The position numbers were made by a program, and so were the translations under genes. From positions 1-28,773 of IMG/VR virus record IMGVR_UViG_3300008263_000027: 28,773 bases of DNA; one strand, 5' to 3'. Under the pieces are notes generated by a model that was not told the DNA's origin, did no database searches, and saw only the letters and a program-made list of their open reading frames with translations. The stretch comes from a virus. Below, in pieces: positions 20,764 through 28,610 of this stretch (position 1 is its first letter; each line of letters opens with the position of its first letter).

Positions 20764-21231
20764 TTATTGTTTTATTTCAAAGTGCATCCAATCGTAATTT
20801 TTCTCTTTGCCAAGTCCAACAAACCCATGCTTGTAAAAAATTTCAATCATTGGTTTATATTCTGGTCGAGCGAAACGAGCAGTCTTTGAAGTTTCATGCA
20901 GTTGGTTTCTAACGGGATCTAGGTCGATTGCTATGCCCCATGAATGTTTGGAGAACTCTGTACCACCTCTCATCTTTCTGTATGTAAAGCACCCACCGAA
21001 TAAATCAATGCCAAGCTCCTCTATCTTTTCGTATCCATAGACTTCCAAGAGTTCATTAAATACTGCTTCAAAGTTGTCTTTCACTAATTTGTGACATCGC
21101 ATTCTTGTGACCTTTGTTTCGAGATCCCAAGCTAAACGCATAGGATACGGTAGCTGTAATGTTACTAAATATTCTGCTCCTGTGATAGTCGGAGTTCCAT
21201 ACTTGGCTGTGGTTTGTCTTGTTGTCAACAT
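20764..21231 (-). CDS. Endolysin: M15-family peptidase
   Basis: A 155-residue protein, from the ATG at 21231 two bases after the holin stop; an upstream in-frame start inside the holin gene is rejected. It carries the M15 zinc-peptidase motif SKHSWGIAID (94-103), with H96 and D103 as metal ligands, and H150 in DWMHFE as third ligand, with F151-E152 following. GGCFTYRKMRGG (79-90) fits the substrate loop. These enzymes cut D-Ala or L-Ala-D-Glu links in peptidoglycan stems. No signal peptide is seen, so it should need the adjacent holin to reach the cell wall at lysis. Confidence 0.92.
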   Translation of the reverse strand: MLTTRQTTAKYGTPTITGAEYLVTLQLPYPMRLAWDLETKVTRMRCHKLVKDNFEAVFNELLEVYGYEKIEELGIDLFGGCFTYRKMRGGTEFSKHSWGIAIDLDPVRNQLHETSKTARFARPEYKPMIEIFYKHGFVGLGKEKNYDWMHFEIKQ

Positions 21232-21232
21232 A

Positions 21233-21658
21233 CTATTTTTTTTTATCTTCTTCTTGTCTTGCTCGCTGTACAAATATAACGAAACTCGCCCACAGGTTTT
21301 TGCCTGTAACAGCGAAGTAACTTTCATTGATGGATTTACCCTCCGTCATCAAACAAAACAACGTGAATGCCTTTGTGAGGATGAATTGAATATTTGTATA
21401 CTGTTCACATAATCCTTTCAGCACAAATATCTCTGCTAGAAATATCATTACAATACCTCCAACATAAAGCAGAGTTTTGGTGATGGTGTCCGACAATCTC
21501 CTGGATCTAACTGCTCGCCATCCAAAAAGACGAACGGTCTTCCATAATCCAAAATAAAGGTCGAGAATGATAGCTCCGAAAGCCAACAATACAAATGGCA
21601 CAATGGGAGTGAATATCGTAAGCAAAGAGATGGAAAGTGCTAAAATATACGTTCTCAT
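21233..21658 (-). CDS. Holin (phage holin 4 family-like)
   Basis: A 141-residue membrane protein with three to four hydrophobic stretches: residues 4-33, about 61-80, and a weaker one near 90-108. Between the first two lies DLYFGLWKTVRLFGWRAVRSRRLSDTITK (about 32-60), which has the D...G, basic and SRRL pattern of the TcdE/phage-holin-4 family. The C-terminus is charged (RARQEEDKKK), as in holins. It is followed two bases later by the endolysin and overlaps the upstream gene by four bases. It would form membrane lesions that release the endolysin. Confidence 0.85.
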   Translation of the reverse strand: MRTYILALSISLLTIFTPIVPFVLLAFGAIILDLYFGLWKTVRLFGWRAVRSRRLSDTITKTLLYVGGIVMIFLAEIFVLKGLCEQYTNIQFILTKAFTLFCLMTEGKSINESYFAVTGKNLWASFVIFVQRARQEEDKKK

Positions 21659-21882
21659 ACTGCGTACTTTTGAAGTTCAGTTAAAGTCCAGATTTCCACC
21701 TCTTCGTCAGTCCAATCGGAAGTGTAGGTAAATCCAGAAAGAGTCACTCCAAAGTTGGCATCCACTGTTTGAAGCAGAACTTCCACACTGCATTGCTTTG
21801 CAGAGATGTTATCCAACACATTAACTACTGATATATTCGGATCAGTGATTTCAACATTAAACTGGTCAAATTTGTAAGTCAT
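21655..21882 (-). CDS. Small virion or lysis-region protein of unknown function
   Basis: A 75-residue acidic protein starting MTYKFDQFNVEITDPNISVV with a beta-strand pattern and an ending rich in Thr, Trp and Glu (YTSDWTDEEVEIWTLTELQK). No transmembrane segment. It lies between a tail-like protein and the holin. Small proteins of this form occur beside tail fibre genes in Bacteroidota phages, where they may be fibre accessory proteins; the sequence does not show the role. Confidence 0.68.
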   Translation of the reverse strand: MTYKFDQFNVEITDPNISVVNVLDNISAKQCSVEVLLQTVDANFGVTLSGFTYTSDWTDEEVEIWTLTELQKYAV

Positions 21883-21886
21883 TTCT

Positions 21887-22477
21887 TTAAGATAAGGTTG
21901 TTCCTGTTACGGTGCACACTCGCACGTAAATTGTTAAATAAGCTGAAGTTTTAGATCCCGTTTCTAATGGTTTACCTCCAAGGTCAACAATAAATGAATT
22001 CGTACCGTCATAATCTGTTGAAGTATGAAAGTATCTCTGAGTACTCCCAAAGTTAAAAGGAGCATAATTCATTCTGTATGGTTTTTTAGAAAAATCTAGA
22101 AGGTTAATCATTTCTCTAGCATTCCATAAATACCACGTTGTCAGTCCTCCAATAGTTGCTGATAACTTTAAGTCAATGGATGTGTTCCAGTTTCGATATG
22201 TGGATGCGTCTCCAATAAAATAACAAAGAACAGTTGAATTATCGTATGTGCTCCAATCGATAACTATTCCATTAGCGTAGGTTTGCGTTCCTGCTGTGTC
22301 TGTGAAACGATTTGTATTGCCCCATGGATTATTGCTAGCAAGGGTGGTAAAGTTTGTTAGACGTCCTCTGCTAATGTCATCGCCTGTTCTGTAGGATGTG
22401 GTCTGTCCAGTCTGAAGTAACGGCATGCCGACAGGAGCTGGTGTACTTGCTTCAGCTTTAATATATAAATCTCTCAT
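21887..22477 (-). CDS. Tail or surface protein with Lcl/DUF1566-like domain
   Basis: A 196-residue protein. The phrases LLQTGQTTSYRTGDD (20-34), NRFTDTAGTQTYANGIVIDW (about 56-75) and TWYLWNAREMINLLDF (about 114-129) follow the DUF1566/Lcl domain plan, in which a C-type-lectin-like fold carries the strand WxLWxxxE. The end is beta-rich. Such domains are usual on phage tail tips and surface adhesins that bind glycans, so receptor binding is plausible. The DNA is AT-rich as for other surface genes here. Its start overlaps the upstream gene by four bases. Confidence 0.78.
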   Translation of the reverse strand: MRDLYIKAEASTPAPVGMPLLQTGQTTSYRTGDDISRGRLTNFTTLASNNPWGNTNRFTDTAGTQTYANGIVIDWSTYDNSTVLCYFIGDASTYRNWNTSIDLKLSATIGGLTTWYLWNAREMINLLDFSKKPYRMNYAPFNFGSTQRYFHTSTDYDGTNSFIVDLGGKPLETGSKTSAYLTIYVRVCTVTGTTLS

Positions 22478-22848
22478 ATTATTTGAGTAATATTTAAGTT
22501 AAGAACTGATGCTGTAGAAACGGTGATGTTGATTAAAACTCCACCACCAATATAACTCCCCAATGTATAAGAAACTCCTCCTACAAGAATTGTTGTTGTC
22601 GGTGCATTTACCAAATTAACTACTGTGTCTATACTCATCGTATACGGAGCATAAATATCAATTGAGGTAGAGTCCATTAAATCAACAGTCCATAAAACGG
22701 GTGCAAGAAGTCGAAGTGACTGTGCTGCATCCTGTCCTGTGATATTTCTAGAGTCAAAAGAAACTCCATTATACTCACTTGTTATCAGCAGGTCGCTTGC
22801 TGCTATTGTTCCCGTTGTTGCGAGTTCCGATATTCGTGTGTTTTGCAT
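22474..22848 (-). CDS. Short beta-rich virion surface protein
   Basis: A 124-residue protein starting MQNTRISELATTGTIAASDL. The opening ISELATTGTIAASDLLITSEYNG resembles the head-binding repeat (kisdLtaas-l-tsDl) of phage collar, fibre and tailspike proteins. The rest (VVNLVNAPTTTILVGGVSYT, then IGGGVLINITVSTASVLNLN) is Gly/Thr/Val-rich, fitting beta-sandwich units. Together with the next gene it looks like a two-gene adhesin: attachment part plus lectin-like part. The function is inferred. Confidence 0.75.
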   Translation of the reverse strand: MQNTRISELATTGTIAASDLLITSEYNGVSFDSRNITGQDAAQSLRLLAPVLWTVDLMDSTSIDIYAPYTMSIDTVVNLVNAPTTTILVGGVSYTLGSYIGGGVLINITVSTASVLNLNITQII

Positions 22849-22924
22849 CTCTATATTGTGATAAGTAGATTTCTAACTTTTTGATGTTGTCGTTCTTTGG
22901 TTTGTATTGTTTTAAAGATGCCAT
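22775..22924 (-). CDS. Possible small ORF between connector and surface-protein genes
   Basis: A 49-codon ORF starting MASLKQYKPKNDNIKKLEIY whose ATG overlaps the connector gene's end by 13 bases. It fills the 63-base space, but its last third overlaps the next gene by 74 bases in another frame, where it is merely polar. The first 25 residues look protein-like. It may be a real short gene with an extended overlap, or an artefact. Confidence 0.3.
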   Translation of the reverse strand: MASLKQYKPKNDNIKKLEIYLSQYRDAKHTNIGTRNNGNNSSKRPADNK

Positions 22925-23412
22925 CCAGTAAAAAAATTATCGTGTTTAGGGTAAACATCGCCACTCTGATTTGTATAATATTCTGGGTACAAGTATCCAA
23001 AGGAAGTCATGTGATCCAGGAACCGTTGAGTGTAGCTTTGTGCAATTTGTCTTTCTTTCTCCACTAAATAATCAACTTCTGTTTTTTCGACATTCTCTGC
23101 GTTCTCCGAGCTGTGCTTGTACACTCCTTTGTTTGCAATCGTGTATGCTGCAAATGGAAGGTACTCTACCATTGCCCAGTGAATAAGAATTGGTTTAACG
23201 TAATTGACCACCAATGAAAGGTAAGGATCCGTTAAGTCATCATTCAAAATGTCCTCTTGTATCTTTTGAAGAAGATTAGTGCCAAGGTAACCTTGCACGT
23301 GGATGTCTTGTGCTATTTTGATGAATTGAATGAACTTGTCCGTATCTACAGAACCACCCATGGCAGTCAATGATACGATGTCATTTCTCGATATTAGTAA
23401 TGCCTGTTCCAT
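22912..23412 (-). CDS. Head-tail connector-like protein (DUF6712-like)
   Basis: A 166-residue helical protein directly after the portal gene (TAATG coupling). Residues 10-70 (DIVSLTAMGGSVDTDKFIQF, then IAQDIHVQGYLGTNLL) and the long helices with Y, F, H around 95-140 match a family seen after portal genes in Bacteroidota phages. The position and alpha-helical content fit a connector or neck protein that binds beneath the portal. A specific equivalent of gp6 or gp15 cannot be claimed. Confidence 0.75.
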   Translation of the reverse strand: MEQALLISRNDIVSLTAMGGSVDTDKFIQFIKIAQDIHVQGYLGTNLLQKIQEDILNDDLTDPYLSLVVNYVKPILIHWAMVEYLPFAAYTIANKGVYKHSSENAENVEKTEVDYLVEKERQIAQSYTQRFLDHMTSFGYLYPEYYTNQSGDVYPKHDNFFTGWHL

Positions 23413-25178
23413 TATTTTGCGTCTTTTGGTCTGTTTGGATTATTGGGTGAGAAACCTTTTAGAGGTAGGTTGTTTGGGTAAACAGAAACTTCGTATGGAT
23501 TTGTCACTTTGTAACCTTTAATTTCGGCTGCTCGTGTTCCTATCTCTTGGTATCCATCCTCTATTCGATTAAGGTCAAGCATAAAAGTTACCCTTGCCCA
23601 TTTGTGATGACATCTCGGTCCACCTTTAAACTTGAAAATATCGTATGTGTTTGCACCGTTTTCTCCAAAACCTGCATTAACTGCTTTCAAACTCATGGCA
23701 TCTATGTCTTCCTTTCGGAATAAACGGTCCTCCTTTGCCATCATAGCTCTGCAAAAGTCTCGCTCTGGAGATTTATTGCCTGTGTATTTGTAGCGAACTT
23801 TGAAGTATTTTAACTCCTTGACATTTTTGTCCTGTGAGCTCTTTAATTTCGGCAGAGGGTTTCCAGTCTGCACTAGATGAATAACCTTGCTTAAAAACGA
23901 TGTTTTTGGCTCTAGAGTAAATTCTGCGTCAACTAACTTTTGATCCAGGTCAGTTTCATCGTCTCCAACCTCTCTTTCGTCAACCATTACCCATTCATCT
24001 GATAGTTGATTACGGTCTACCTCATCTAATATCATTTTCAAATCATCCTGTGAAGACAATTGTGTCTCTTCCACCTTTCCATCTGCTCCCTGGAACTCCA
24101 AAGGTTTCAATGTCTCAAAATAGAGTTTAAGTTTGATTCCATTATAAGCTAGAATCTGATTGTATGCATCAATGATGAGGTCTTGGTAAGGTCGAATTAC
24201 CATGTTGTAGTAAAGCACAAAGGAGTTCTTTAACTCATCTGCATTGGAACTAAATCCATTTGATGATGAAACTCCAAATAAAAGAGGGGATGTCACATTG
24301 TGTCCAAGCATAATCTTTCTCATGCACTCATCTGCAAGGTACTCATAATGCTGTGGTGCGTCATTTAAAGGGATGTCATCCACCGTAGTCTTTTGTGCAT
24401 CCGAGTGGTTAAACGAAACAATTACCCTCTTCCCTTTACTTCCCGTGAGTTTGTTTGTAACCTTGTTTTCGGTTTCATCCATCTCCTCATCCGTAGGGAT
24501 TCCATTGTTGAAGTTTATGATTTTTGTGCCAGAAAATCCATTTTGAACCTCATTGATAAGATAGTCAGCAATTTCCTGCTCCAACTTGCAATAAGGAAGA
24601 GCTCCTTGGTAATCCACCAATGAAAAATATTTCATTCCTACCGAGTATGGCTGCACCATCAATATTTCAAGTGGCTCATTTGAAGTTCCGAATGCAGGTA
24701 TACGTTTAGGTTTAAACTTTTTTGTATCCTGCCAATTATCGGAATAATAGTATGCTTCAATTTTACCCTCTTTATTGCACTTTTCTGGTCGCAACAATTG
24801 GATTGGAATGTGAGCAGTCTTGGCAATCGTCTTTCGATCCTTTGCGTAGATTACCTGGATTGCAAATTGACCGAGCATTTTGGCATCCATAATTTGTCGC
24901 TTGGTTTCATCCTTTGGAAACAAGGTAATCATGTTTGCGTACTCGTTCGGTTTTGCAGAAGCATCCAATGCTTTCAATCCTCTACCATAAATCAATCGAG
25001 AAATATTATTGATGATGGCATTATTTGTTGGCGAGTATGTATAACGGTCAATCAAATACTGAAAGTATGAGTCGTTCTCTCCGTAGGTTACCCAATCTTC
25101 TCTGTTACTTTCTTGAACTATAGGTGCTTCGTATTTCGATAGCTCCACTACACGAATGTTGTTGTATTTATTCTCCAT
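23412..25178 (-). CDS. Portal protein with extra C-terminal domain
   Basis: A 588-residue protein that forms the capsid portal through which DNA passes. The N-terminal part has YSPTNNAIINNISRLIYGRGL (about 47-67) and the middle holds the portal fold: IPIQLLRPEKCNKEGKIEAYYY near 123-144, and VVYNMVIRPYQDLIIDAY-like helices near 330-350. Residues about 460-588 form an unusual additional domain (RDFCRAMMAKEDRLFRKEDI near 473-492; YDIFKFKGGPRCHHKWARV near 513-531), with Cys, His and Arg positions like those of MuF-type minor head proteins. This suggests a fusion of portal and minor head function, which would explain why no separate MuF gene is seen. Confidence 0.85.
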   Translation of the reverse strand: MENKYNNIRVVELSKYEAPIVQESNREDWVTYGENDSYFQYLIDRYTYSPTNNAIINNISRLIYGRGLKALDASAKPNEYANMITLFPKDETKRQIMDAKMLGQFAIQVIYAKDRKTIAKTAHIPIQLLRPEKCNKEGKIEAYYYSDNWQDTKKFKPKRIPAFGTSNEPLEILMVQPYSVGMKYFSLVDYQGALPYCKLEQEIADYLINEVQNGFSGTKIINFNNGIPTDEEMDETENKVTNKLTGSKGKRVIVSFNHSDAQKTTVDDIPLNDAPQHYEYLADECMRKIMLGHNVTSPLLFGVSSSNGFSSNADELKNSFVLYYNMVIRPYQDLIIDAYNQILAYNGIKLKLYFETLKPLEFQGADGKVEETQLSSQDDLKMILDEVDRNQLSDEWVMVDEREVGDDETDLDQKLVDAEFTLEPKTSFLSKVIHLVQTGNPLPKLKSSQDKNVKELKYFKVRYKYTGNKSPERDFCRAMMAKEDRLFRKEDIDAMSLKAVNAGFGENGANTYDIFKFKGGPRCHHKWARVTFMLDLNRIEDGYQEIGTRAAEIKGYKVTNPYEVSVYPNNLPLKGFSPNNPNRPKDAK

Positions 25179-25527
25179 AAGTAATGAAGTCGTTTGCTGA
25201 ATTGTTTGATTTGTACTTGCTCTGTCCGTTTGGATTATTGTTAACGGAGAAGTCTTGAGTTGGCTGTGAAGTTACAAAGATCCTGTCTTTATAAGAGATG
25301 GTATCGTCTGCTGCAAATATTGTGAGGTTATAATAACGGTTTTCCAGGAGTGGTGCTTCCAATTCAAATTGAACAATGAAGTACCATTCAGCGAAAATTA
25401 CATTTTCAATAGTAAATGTCTCTGTTGTGTTGTTGGAGTCATCACGCAGCGTAATATAAGCCATGTCCTCATCCCTTGGTATTAGGTTTAAAACTTTAGT
25501 TCCGATTTCTGGTGTGAGTATAATCAT
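25168..25527 (-). CDS. Small virion protein upstream of the portal gene
   Basis: A 119-residue protein from the ATG at 25527; the earlier TTG six bases upstream is rejected. It starts MIILTPEIGTKVLNLIPRDE and has an immunoglobulin-like strand pattern with ENRYYNLTIFAADDTISYKD RIF near 70-92. The end is polar (NNNPNGQSKYKSNNSANDF). I know similar proteins before portal genes in Bacteroidota phages, annotated as structural without a defined role. It overlaps the portal start by 11 bases. It could be a head-tail joining or tail-associated protein. Confidence 0.72.
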   Translation of the reverse strand: MIILTPEIGTKVLNLIPRDEDMAYITLRDDSNNTTETFTIENVIFAEWYFIVQFELEAPLLENRYYNLTIFAADDTISYKDRIFVTSQPTQDFSVNNNPNGQSKYKSNNSANDFITYGE

Positions 25528-25559
25528 AAACAATTAACTGCAAAACTTCGGATTGTTCC

Positions 25560-25591
25560 AAAAAAAAAGGAGACGCACTAGGCAATCTCCT
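25560..25591 (-). terminator. Rho-independent terminator after the tail tube-like gene
   Basis: On the minus strand AGGAGA pairs with TCTCCT around a 12-base loop containing ATTGCCTA, followed by a run of nine T. It ends 22 bases past the 179-residue gene. It should reduce transcription into the portal operon relative to capsid and tube genes. Confidence 0.82.
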
Positions 25592-25613
25592 CTTCTTATC
25601 TACATGGCAGGGT

Positions 25614-26153
25614 TTATATCGTAACAATGTCCGCTCCGTCAAAAACTGCAATTAGTTCAGTTTCGTTAAGACAATCTAGGAAATTGGCAGGGGCATTCTC
25701 CATGGCACTAAATGTCAAATTATAACCATTGAAGTCCCCCAAGGCAGTACCACTTGATATAGTACCAGCAGTCATGTCAGCACCTCTTTCCAATCCTACA
25801 ATGAAGTAGTTTGAAGAACGAGTGCGAACAACGATGTGAGGTCTTCCGTAAGCTAACAATTTCACAGTCTTGTGCGTAGTGATGTCCTGCTTCTTCAATT
25901 GTGCAACAACAACTTGTTCAAAGAATGTTGTACCGTTATCACGTGAAGTTTGGATTGTTTGCTCAAAAGAGTTCGCTCCTTTAAGTTCGTATTTGTATAA
26001 TTCTGTTACCCCTGTTACAGCAGTCACTACACTGTCTGCATCAATGGTAACATTCTCTGGTGCAATTCCAAAATTGATGAAGTAGATTGCATCCAATCCA
26101 GAAACCGAGTCTTTGCATGTCTCCAATCGACCATGGCTTATATCACAGCTCAT
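25614..26153 (-). CDS. Probable major tail tube protein
   Basis: A 179-residue protein starting MSCDISHGRLETCKDSVSGL. It shows alternating beta strands and a C-terminal signature GYNLTFSAMENAPANFLDCL (about 143-162), which resembles the fold end of siphophage tail tube proteins, where a strand precedes an Ala/Pro-Asn turn. Its own terminator on each side is like the arrangement of the major capsid gene, so it is probably made in large amounts. No capsid motif or membrane segment is present. A second possibility is a head decoration protein; the tube assignment rests on abundance clues and fold impression. Confidence 0.7.
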   Translation of the reverse strand: MSCDISHGRLETCKDSVSGLDAIYFINFGIAPENVTIDADSVVTAVTGVTELYKYELKGANSFEQTIQTSRDNGTTFFEQVVVAQLKKQDITTHKTVKLLAYGRPHIVVRTRSSNYFIVGLERGADMTAGTISSGTALGDFNGYNLTFSAMENAPANFLDCLNETELIAVFDGADIVTI

Positions 26154-26172
26154 ATTTGCTTTTTTTTTGTGT

Positions 26173-26206
26173 TAAAAAATAGGGAGTAGGCAATCCACCC
26201 ACTCCC
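26173..26206 (-). terminator. Rho-independent terminator after the major capsid gene
   Basis: GGGAGT pairs with ACTCCC on the minus strand around a loop that contains GATTGCCTA, followed by TATTTTTTAAC. It lies just after the capsid gene stop at 26225. Its loop shares the nine-base GATTGCCTA with the terminator at 25560-25591. Confidence 0.82.
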
Positions 26207-26224
26207 CTGTATGTTTGTGGTTGA

Positions 26225-27175
26225 TTAGTCGATGCGATAAACAACGCAATCCTCCAAGATGCCAATTTGCGTTCCTGCTGTAAATCGCATAACGAAACGA
26301 ACATTTTGTGATCCATCGATGTTTGCCATGTCGATGATTTTCACCTCTTGGCTGTCATTCAATAATCCTGTTCCAAAATAAATGTTATCAGATGTAGTTG
26401 CCAACATTTCGTTGTTCTGCAATCCGTTTGCAACAAATACAGGAACACCGTCAAAAGACAAACCTGCACCTGCTCCGTACCATTGTGTACCTTGTGCGTT
26501 TGTACCTGCACCACCAACTCCTGCTGCTGCAAATCCACCCAAAGCACGAACGTAAGCACGAGCTACATTTTGAGATACATAAAGCTTCAATCCTTCTTTG
26601 CCGTACAAACGAGCAGGAATAGCATCTACTACTTTACCCATTTCTGCAATAACATTCGATGCATCTACAGTTGTTCCGTCTACTACTTGAGCAATTGGAA
26701 TTCCTGTTCCTGCTTGTGCGAGTGCTTGAGTAAAGATACCACCGAATTCTCCGTTAGTAGCGTTTACACCATGCCATAGGTTATTCTCTGTAGCTTCTGC
26801 TACTTGTCCTAACATGCGTGCTAAAAGGAAATCTTGAAATGATTTAGGGAGTACATCGTAAGCAGAGTATCCCATTTCGATTGCGTTCCAATCCGAGCGG
26901 AAGTCTTGTTTACAAAGAACTACGTTTACGTCTAGCTCTTTTGGCTCAATAATACGCTCTGTCAGAATAACATTTCCAGATGCTGTGAAGTCACATGACG
27001 CATCTTTCAAAATGTCGGAACTGTCGAAACGTTTAATTACTGAACGGTATTTTACATTGGGCATTACTGTTACCCCTCCGTTCTCGATTGTGTTTGCAGA
27101 AAGCAAAGCAGCTCCGATATATTTACCTGCTGATTCGCCTCTGTACGTTGATGTAATGTCGATTGTTGTTGGCAT
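26225..27175 (-). CDS. Major capsid protein
   Basis: A 316-residue protein following the scaffold-like gene and preceding a terminator. It resembles HK97-fold capsid proteins of Bacteroidota phages: an N-terminal arm with TYRGESAGKYIGAALLS (10-26), the E-loop region about 40-100 (VIKRFDSSDILKDASCDF), the P-domain helix WNAIEMGYSAYDVLPKSFQDF (near 96-116), and an A-domain rich in Gly/Ala (VARAYVRALGGFAAAGVGGA near 205-224). The end DSQEVKIIDMANIDG with MRFTAGTQIGI is usual for this group. GC content is relatively high, as expected for a highly expressed gene. Confidence 0.88.
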   Translation of the reverse strand: MPTTIDITSTYRGESAGKYIGAALLSANTIENGGVTVMPNVKYRSVIKRFDSSDILKDASCDFTASGNVILTERIIEPKELDVNVVLCKQDFRSDWNAIEMGYSAYDVLPKSFQDFLLARMLGQVAEATENNLWHGVNATNGEFGGIFTQALAQAGTGIPIAQVVDGTTVDASNVIAEMGKVVDAIPARLYGKEGLKLYVSQNVARAYVRALGGFAAAGVGGAGTNAQGTQWYGAGAGLSFDGVPVFVANGLQNNEMLATTSDNIYFGTGLLNDSQEVKIIDMANIDGSQNVRFVMRFTAGTQIGILEDCVVYRID

Positions 27176-27195
27176 TTTTTTTTGGTTTTATTTTG

Positions 27196-27786
27196 TTAAT
27201 ACAATTTGTTTAATACTCGATCCAGGGAGTCTTGTGAACGTTTAGTTCCGTATTTGAAGACCTCTGTTTTTTGTTCGTTTTCTGGATTGTACGAAATCGG
27301 AGAAACTGCTGCTGCTGATAACTCTGTTTTCTTATTTTCCAATTCTGTAGCTAATGCATCTTTCTCTGCTTTCAATGCTGCAAGCTCTGCTTTGATTGTT
27401 TCCAATTCACTTGAGAAATGGTGCTCTTTAACCACTGATTCGATAGTGCGTTTTGGTTGACGTTCAGTAGCTTCAGCTTGTGCTTCTACAGGAGCTTCTT
27501 CTTCTACTTCTGGAGCTTCTTCTTCTACTACTTCCATCTCTTTGATGTCCTCAATCATTCCCTCTGTAGCAACTACCAGGATCATTCCGTTTTCTAGTTC
27601 GTATTCCCCAACTGGAACAGGTACGTTACCGTCTGGTGTTACCACGTACACTTCCATTCCTGCTTCGAATGCATCCGCTTCTAGGATAGTTACTCCATCG
27701 GCTAATTTCATTTGAGCTAGTTCTACGATTACTGCTTTACCCAAGATGATTTTCCCGATAGCAGATAGTTTTTCTTTAGTTGTCAT
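27196..27786 (-). CDS. Scaffolding or capsid assembly protein
   Basis: A 196-residue protein in the scaffold position before the capsid gene. It has three parts: residues 1-85, a small beta domain (VTPDGNVPVPVGEYELENG near 49-67); residues 86-125, an acidic, Glu/Ala-rich linker (VVEEEAPEVEEEAPVEAQAE); and residues 128-196, a coiled coil (ELETIKAELAALKAEKDALA) ending in the KYGTKRSQDSLDRVLNKLY tail. Such tails bind the capsid floor. The N-terminus shares the VELAxxK motif with the two preceding genes. It is likely cut by the XkdF-like protease. Confidence 0.85.
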   Translation of the reverse strand: MTTKEKLSAIGKIILGKAVIVELAQMKLADGVTILEADAFEAGMEVYVVTPDGNVPVPVGEYELENGMILVVATEGMIEDIKEMEVVEEEAPEVEEEAPVEAQAEATERQPKRTIESVVKEHHFSSELETIKAELAALKAEKDALATELENKKTELSAAAVSPISYNPENEQKTEVFKYGTKRSQDSLDRVLNKLY

Positions 27787-27791
27787 TCTAA

Positions 27792-28196
27792 TTAAAATTG
27801 AGTGTTCATTCTATTTTTATTGTCATTTACTGCACCTCTTAATGCTGATGCAGTTTTTCCAAAACCTTGTAAATAACCTTCTATTTTATTGACTTCTGGA
27901 ATCTCTGTTATACCTAAATCACTTGCTTGTTTTTGTAGTACAGAAATTAGTTTGTAGCCATCTGTAATTGATTGCTCTACTGATGTAATTTCGTTTTTTA
28001 ATGGAGCAAATGTTTTATTCCATAATGTTACGGCATCTCCAAGCTGAACACTTAGAGCATTAGCTTTATCAACTGATGCTCGACCTTTTTGATATGCGGC
28101 TTCTAAATCACTAATTTTTGCCAAGTCCACTCGAACCTCTGCCAGCTCCACCTTGCTTTCAATCTTCGCAAGTTTGTTTAGTACGTCTTTATTCAT
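27792..28196 (-). CDS. Small head protein with VELAEVRVDLA motif
   Basis: A 134-residue helical protein starting MNKDVLNKLAKIESKVELAE. The motif KVELAEVRVDLAKISD (about 15-30) matches the gene at 28202-28564 almost exactly; the rest is a long coiled coil with no similarity visible beyond that. It lies before the scaffold gene. The pattern suggests an internal head protein with a shared N-terminal sorting or cleavage region that the protease or capsid recognises. This is inferred from position. Confidence 0.75.
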   Translation of the reverse strand: MNKDVLNKLAKIESKVELAEVRVDLAKISDLEAAYQKGRASVDKANALSVQLGDAVTLWNKTFAPLKNEITSVEQSITDGYKLISVLQKQASDLGITEIPEVNKIEGYLQGFGKTASALRGAVNDNKNRMNTQF

Positions 28197-28201
28197 GTTA
28201 A

Positions 28202-28564
28202 TTAAATTTGTTTTGCAGTGTCAGTCATTTTTCTAATTACATCGTAGAATTTAAGCAAACTTCCTGCGTTTTTAAATTCTGGGTAATCTAAATAATTCAA
28301 TCCCAATTCGGCAAATTGCTTTTTGAAAGTTGCACCTAATAAATTTAATTCATCTGATGCACTAAGAAAATTAGTTCCGTTTTCAACTACGCTACCTTTG
28401 ATTTTATCTAGTTCTCCGTATGCTTTATTGAAATCAACATAATACTTTTGTGCTTGGTCATACAATTTTTTGAAGTCATTGATGTTTGCCAAGTCAACCT
28501 TTACCTCGGCAAGCTCCACTTGCACTTCTCCTTTGTAGAGTTTTGATAAGACGTTTTTCTCCAT
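28202..28564 (-). CDS. Small head protein with VELAEVKVDLA motif
   Basis: A 120-residue helical protein starting MEKNVLSKLYKGEVQVELAE and continuing with VKVDLANINDFKKLYDQAQ. It is paralogous in its first 30 residues to the protein at 27792-28196, with the DNA of that part also conserved. The remainder (FNKAYGELDKIKGSVVENG, then an amphipathic C-terminal part) has diverged. It is probably an internal head or core protein cut during maturation. It is not clear whether one gene arose by duplication of the other. Confidence 0.75.
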   Translation of the reverse strand: MEKNVLSKLYKGEVQVELAEVKVDLANINDFKKLYDQAQKYYVDFNKAYGELDKIKGSVVENGTNFLSASDELNLLGATFKKQFAELGLNYLDYPEFKNAGSLLKFYDVIRKMTDTAKQI

Positions 28565-28610
28565 GTTCTTTTAACTTAATTGATTTTATCTGTTACCTTT
28601 TTTAATTATG

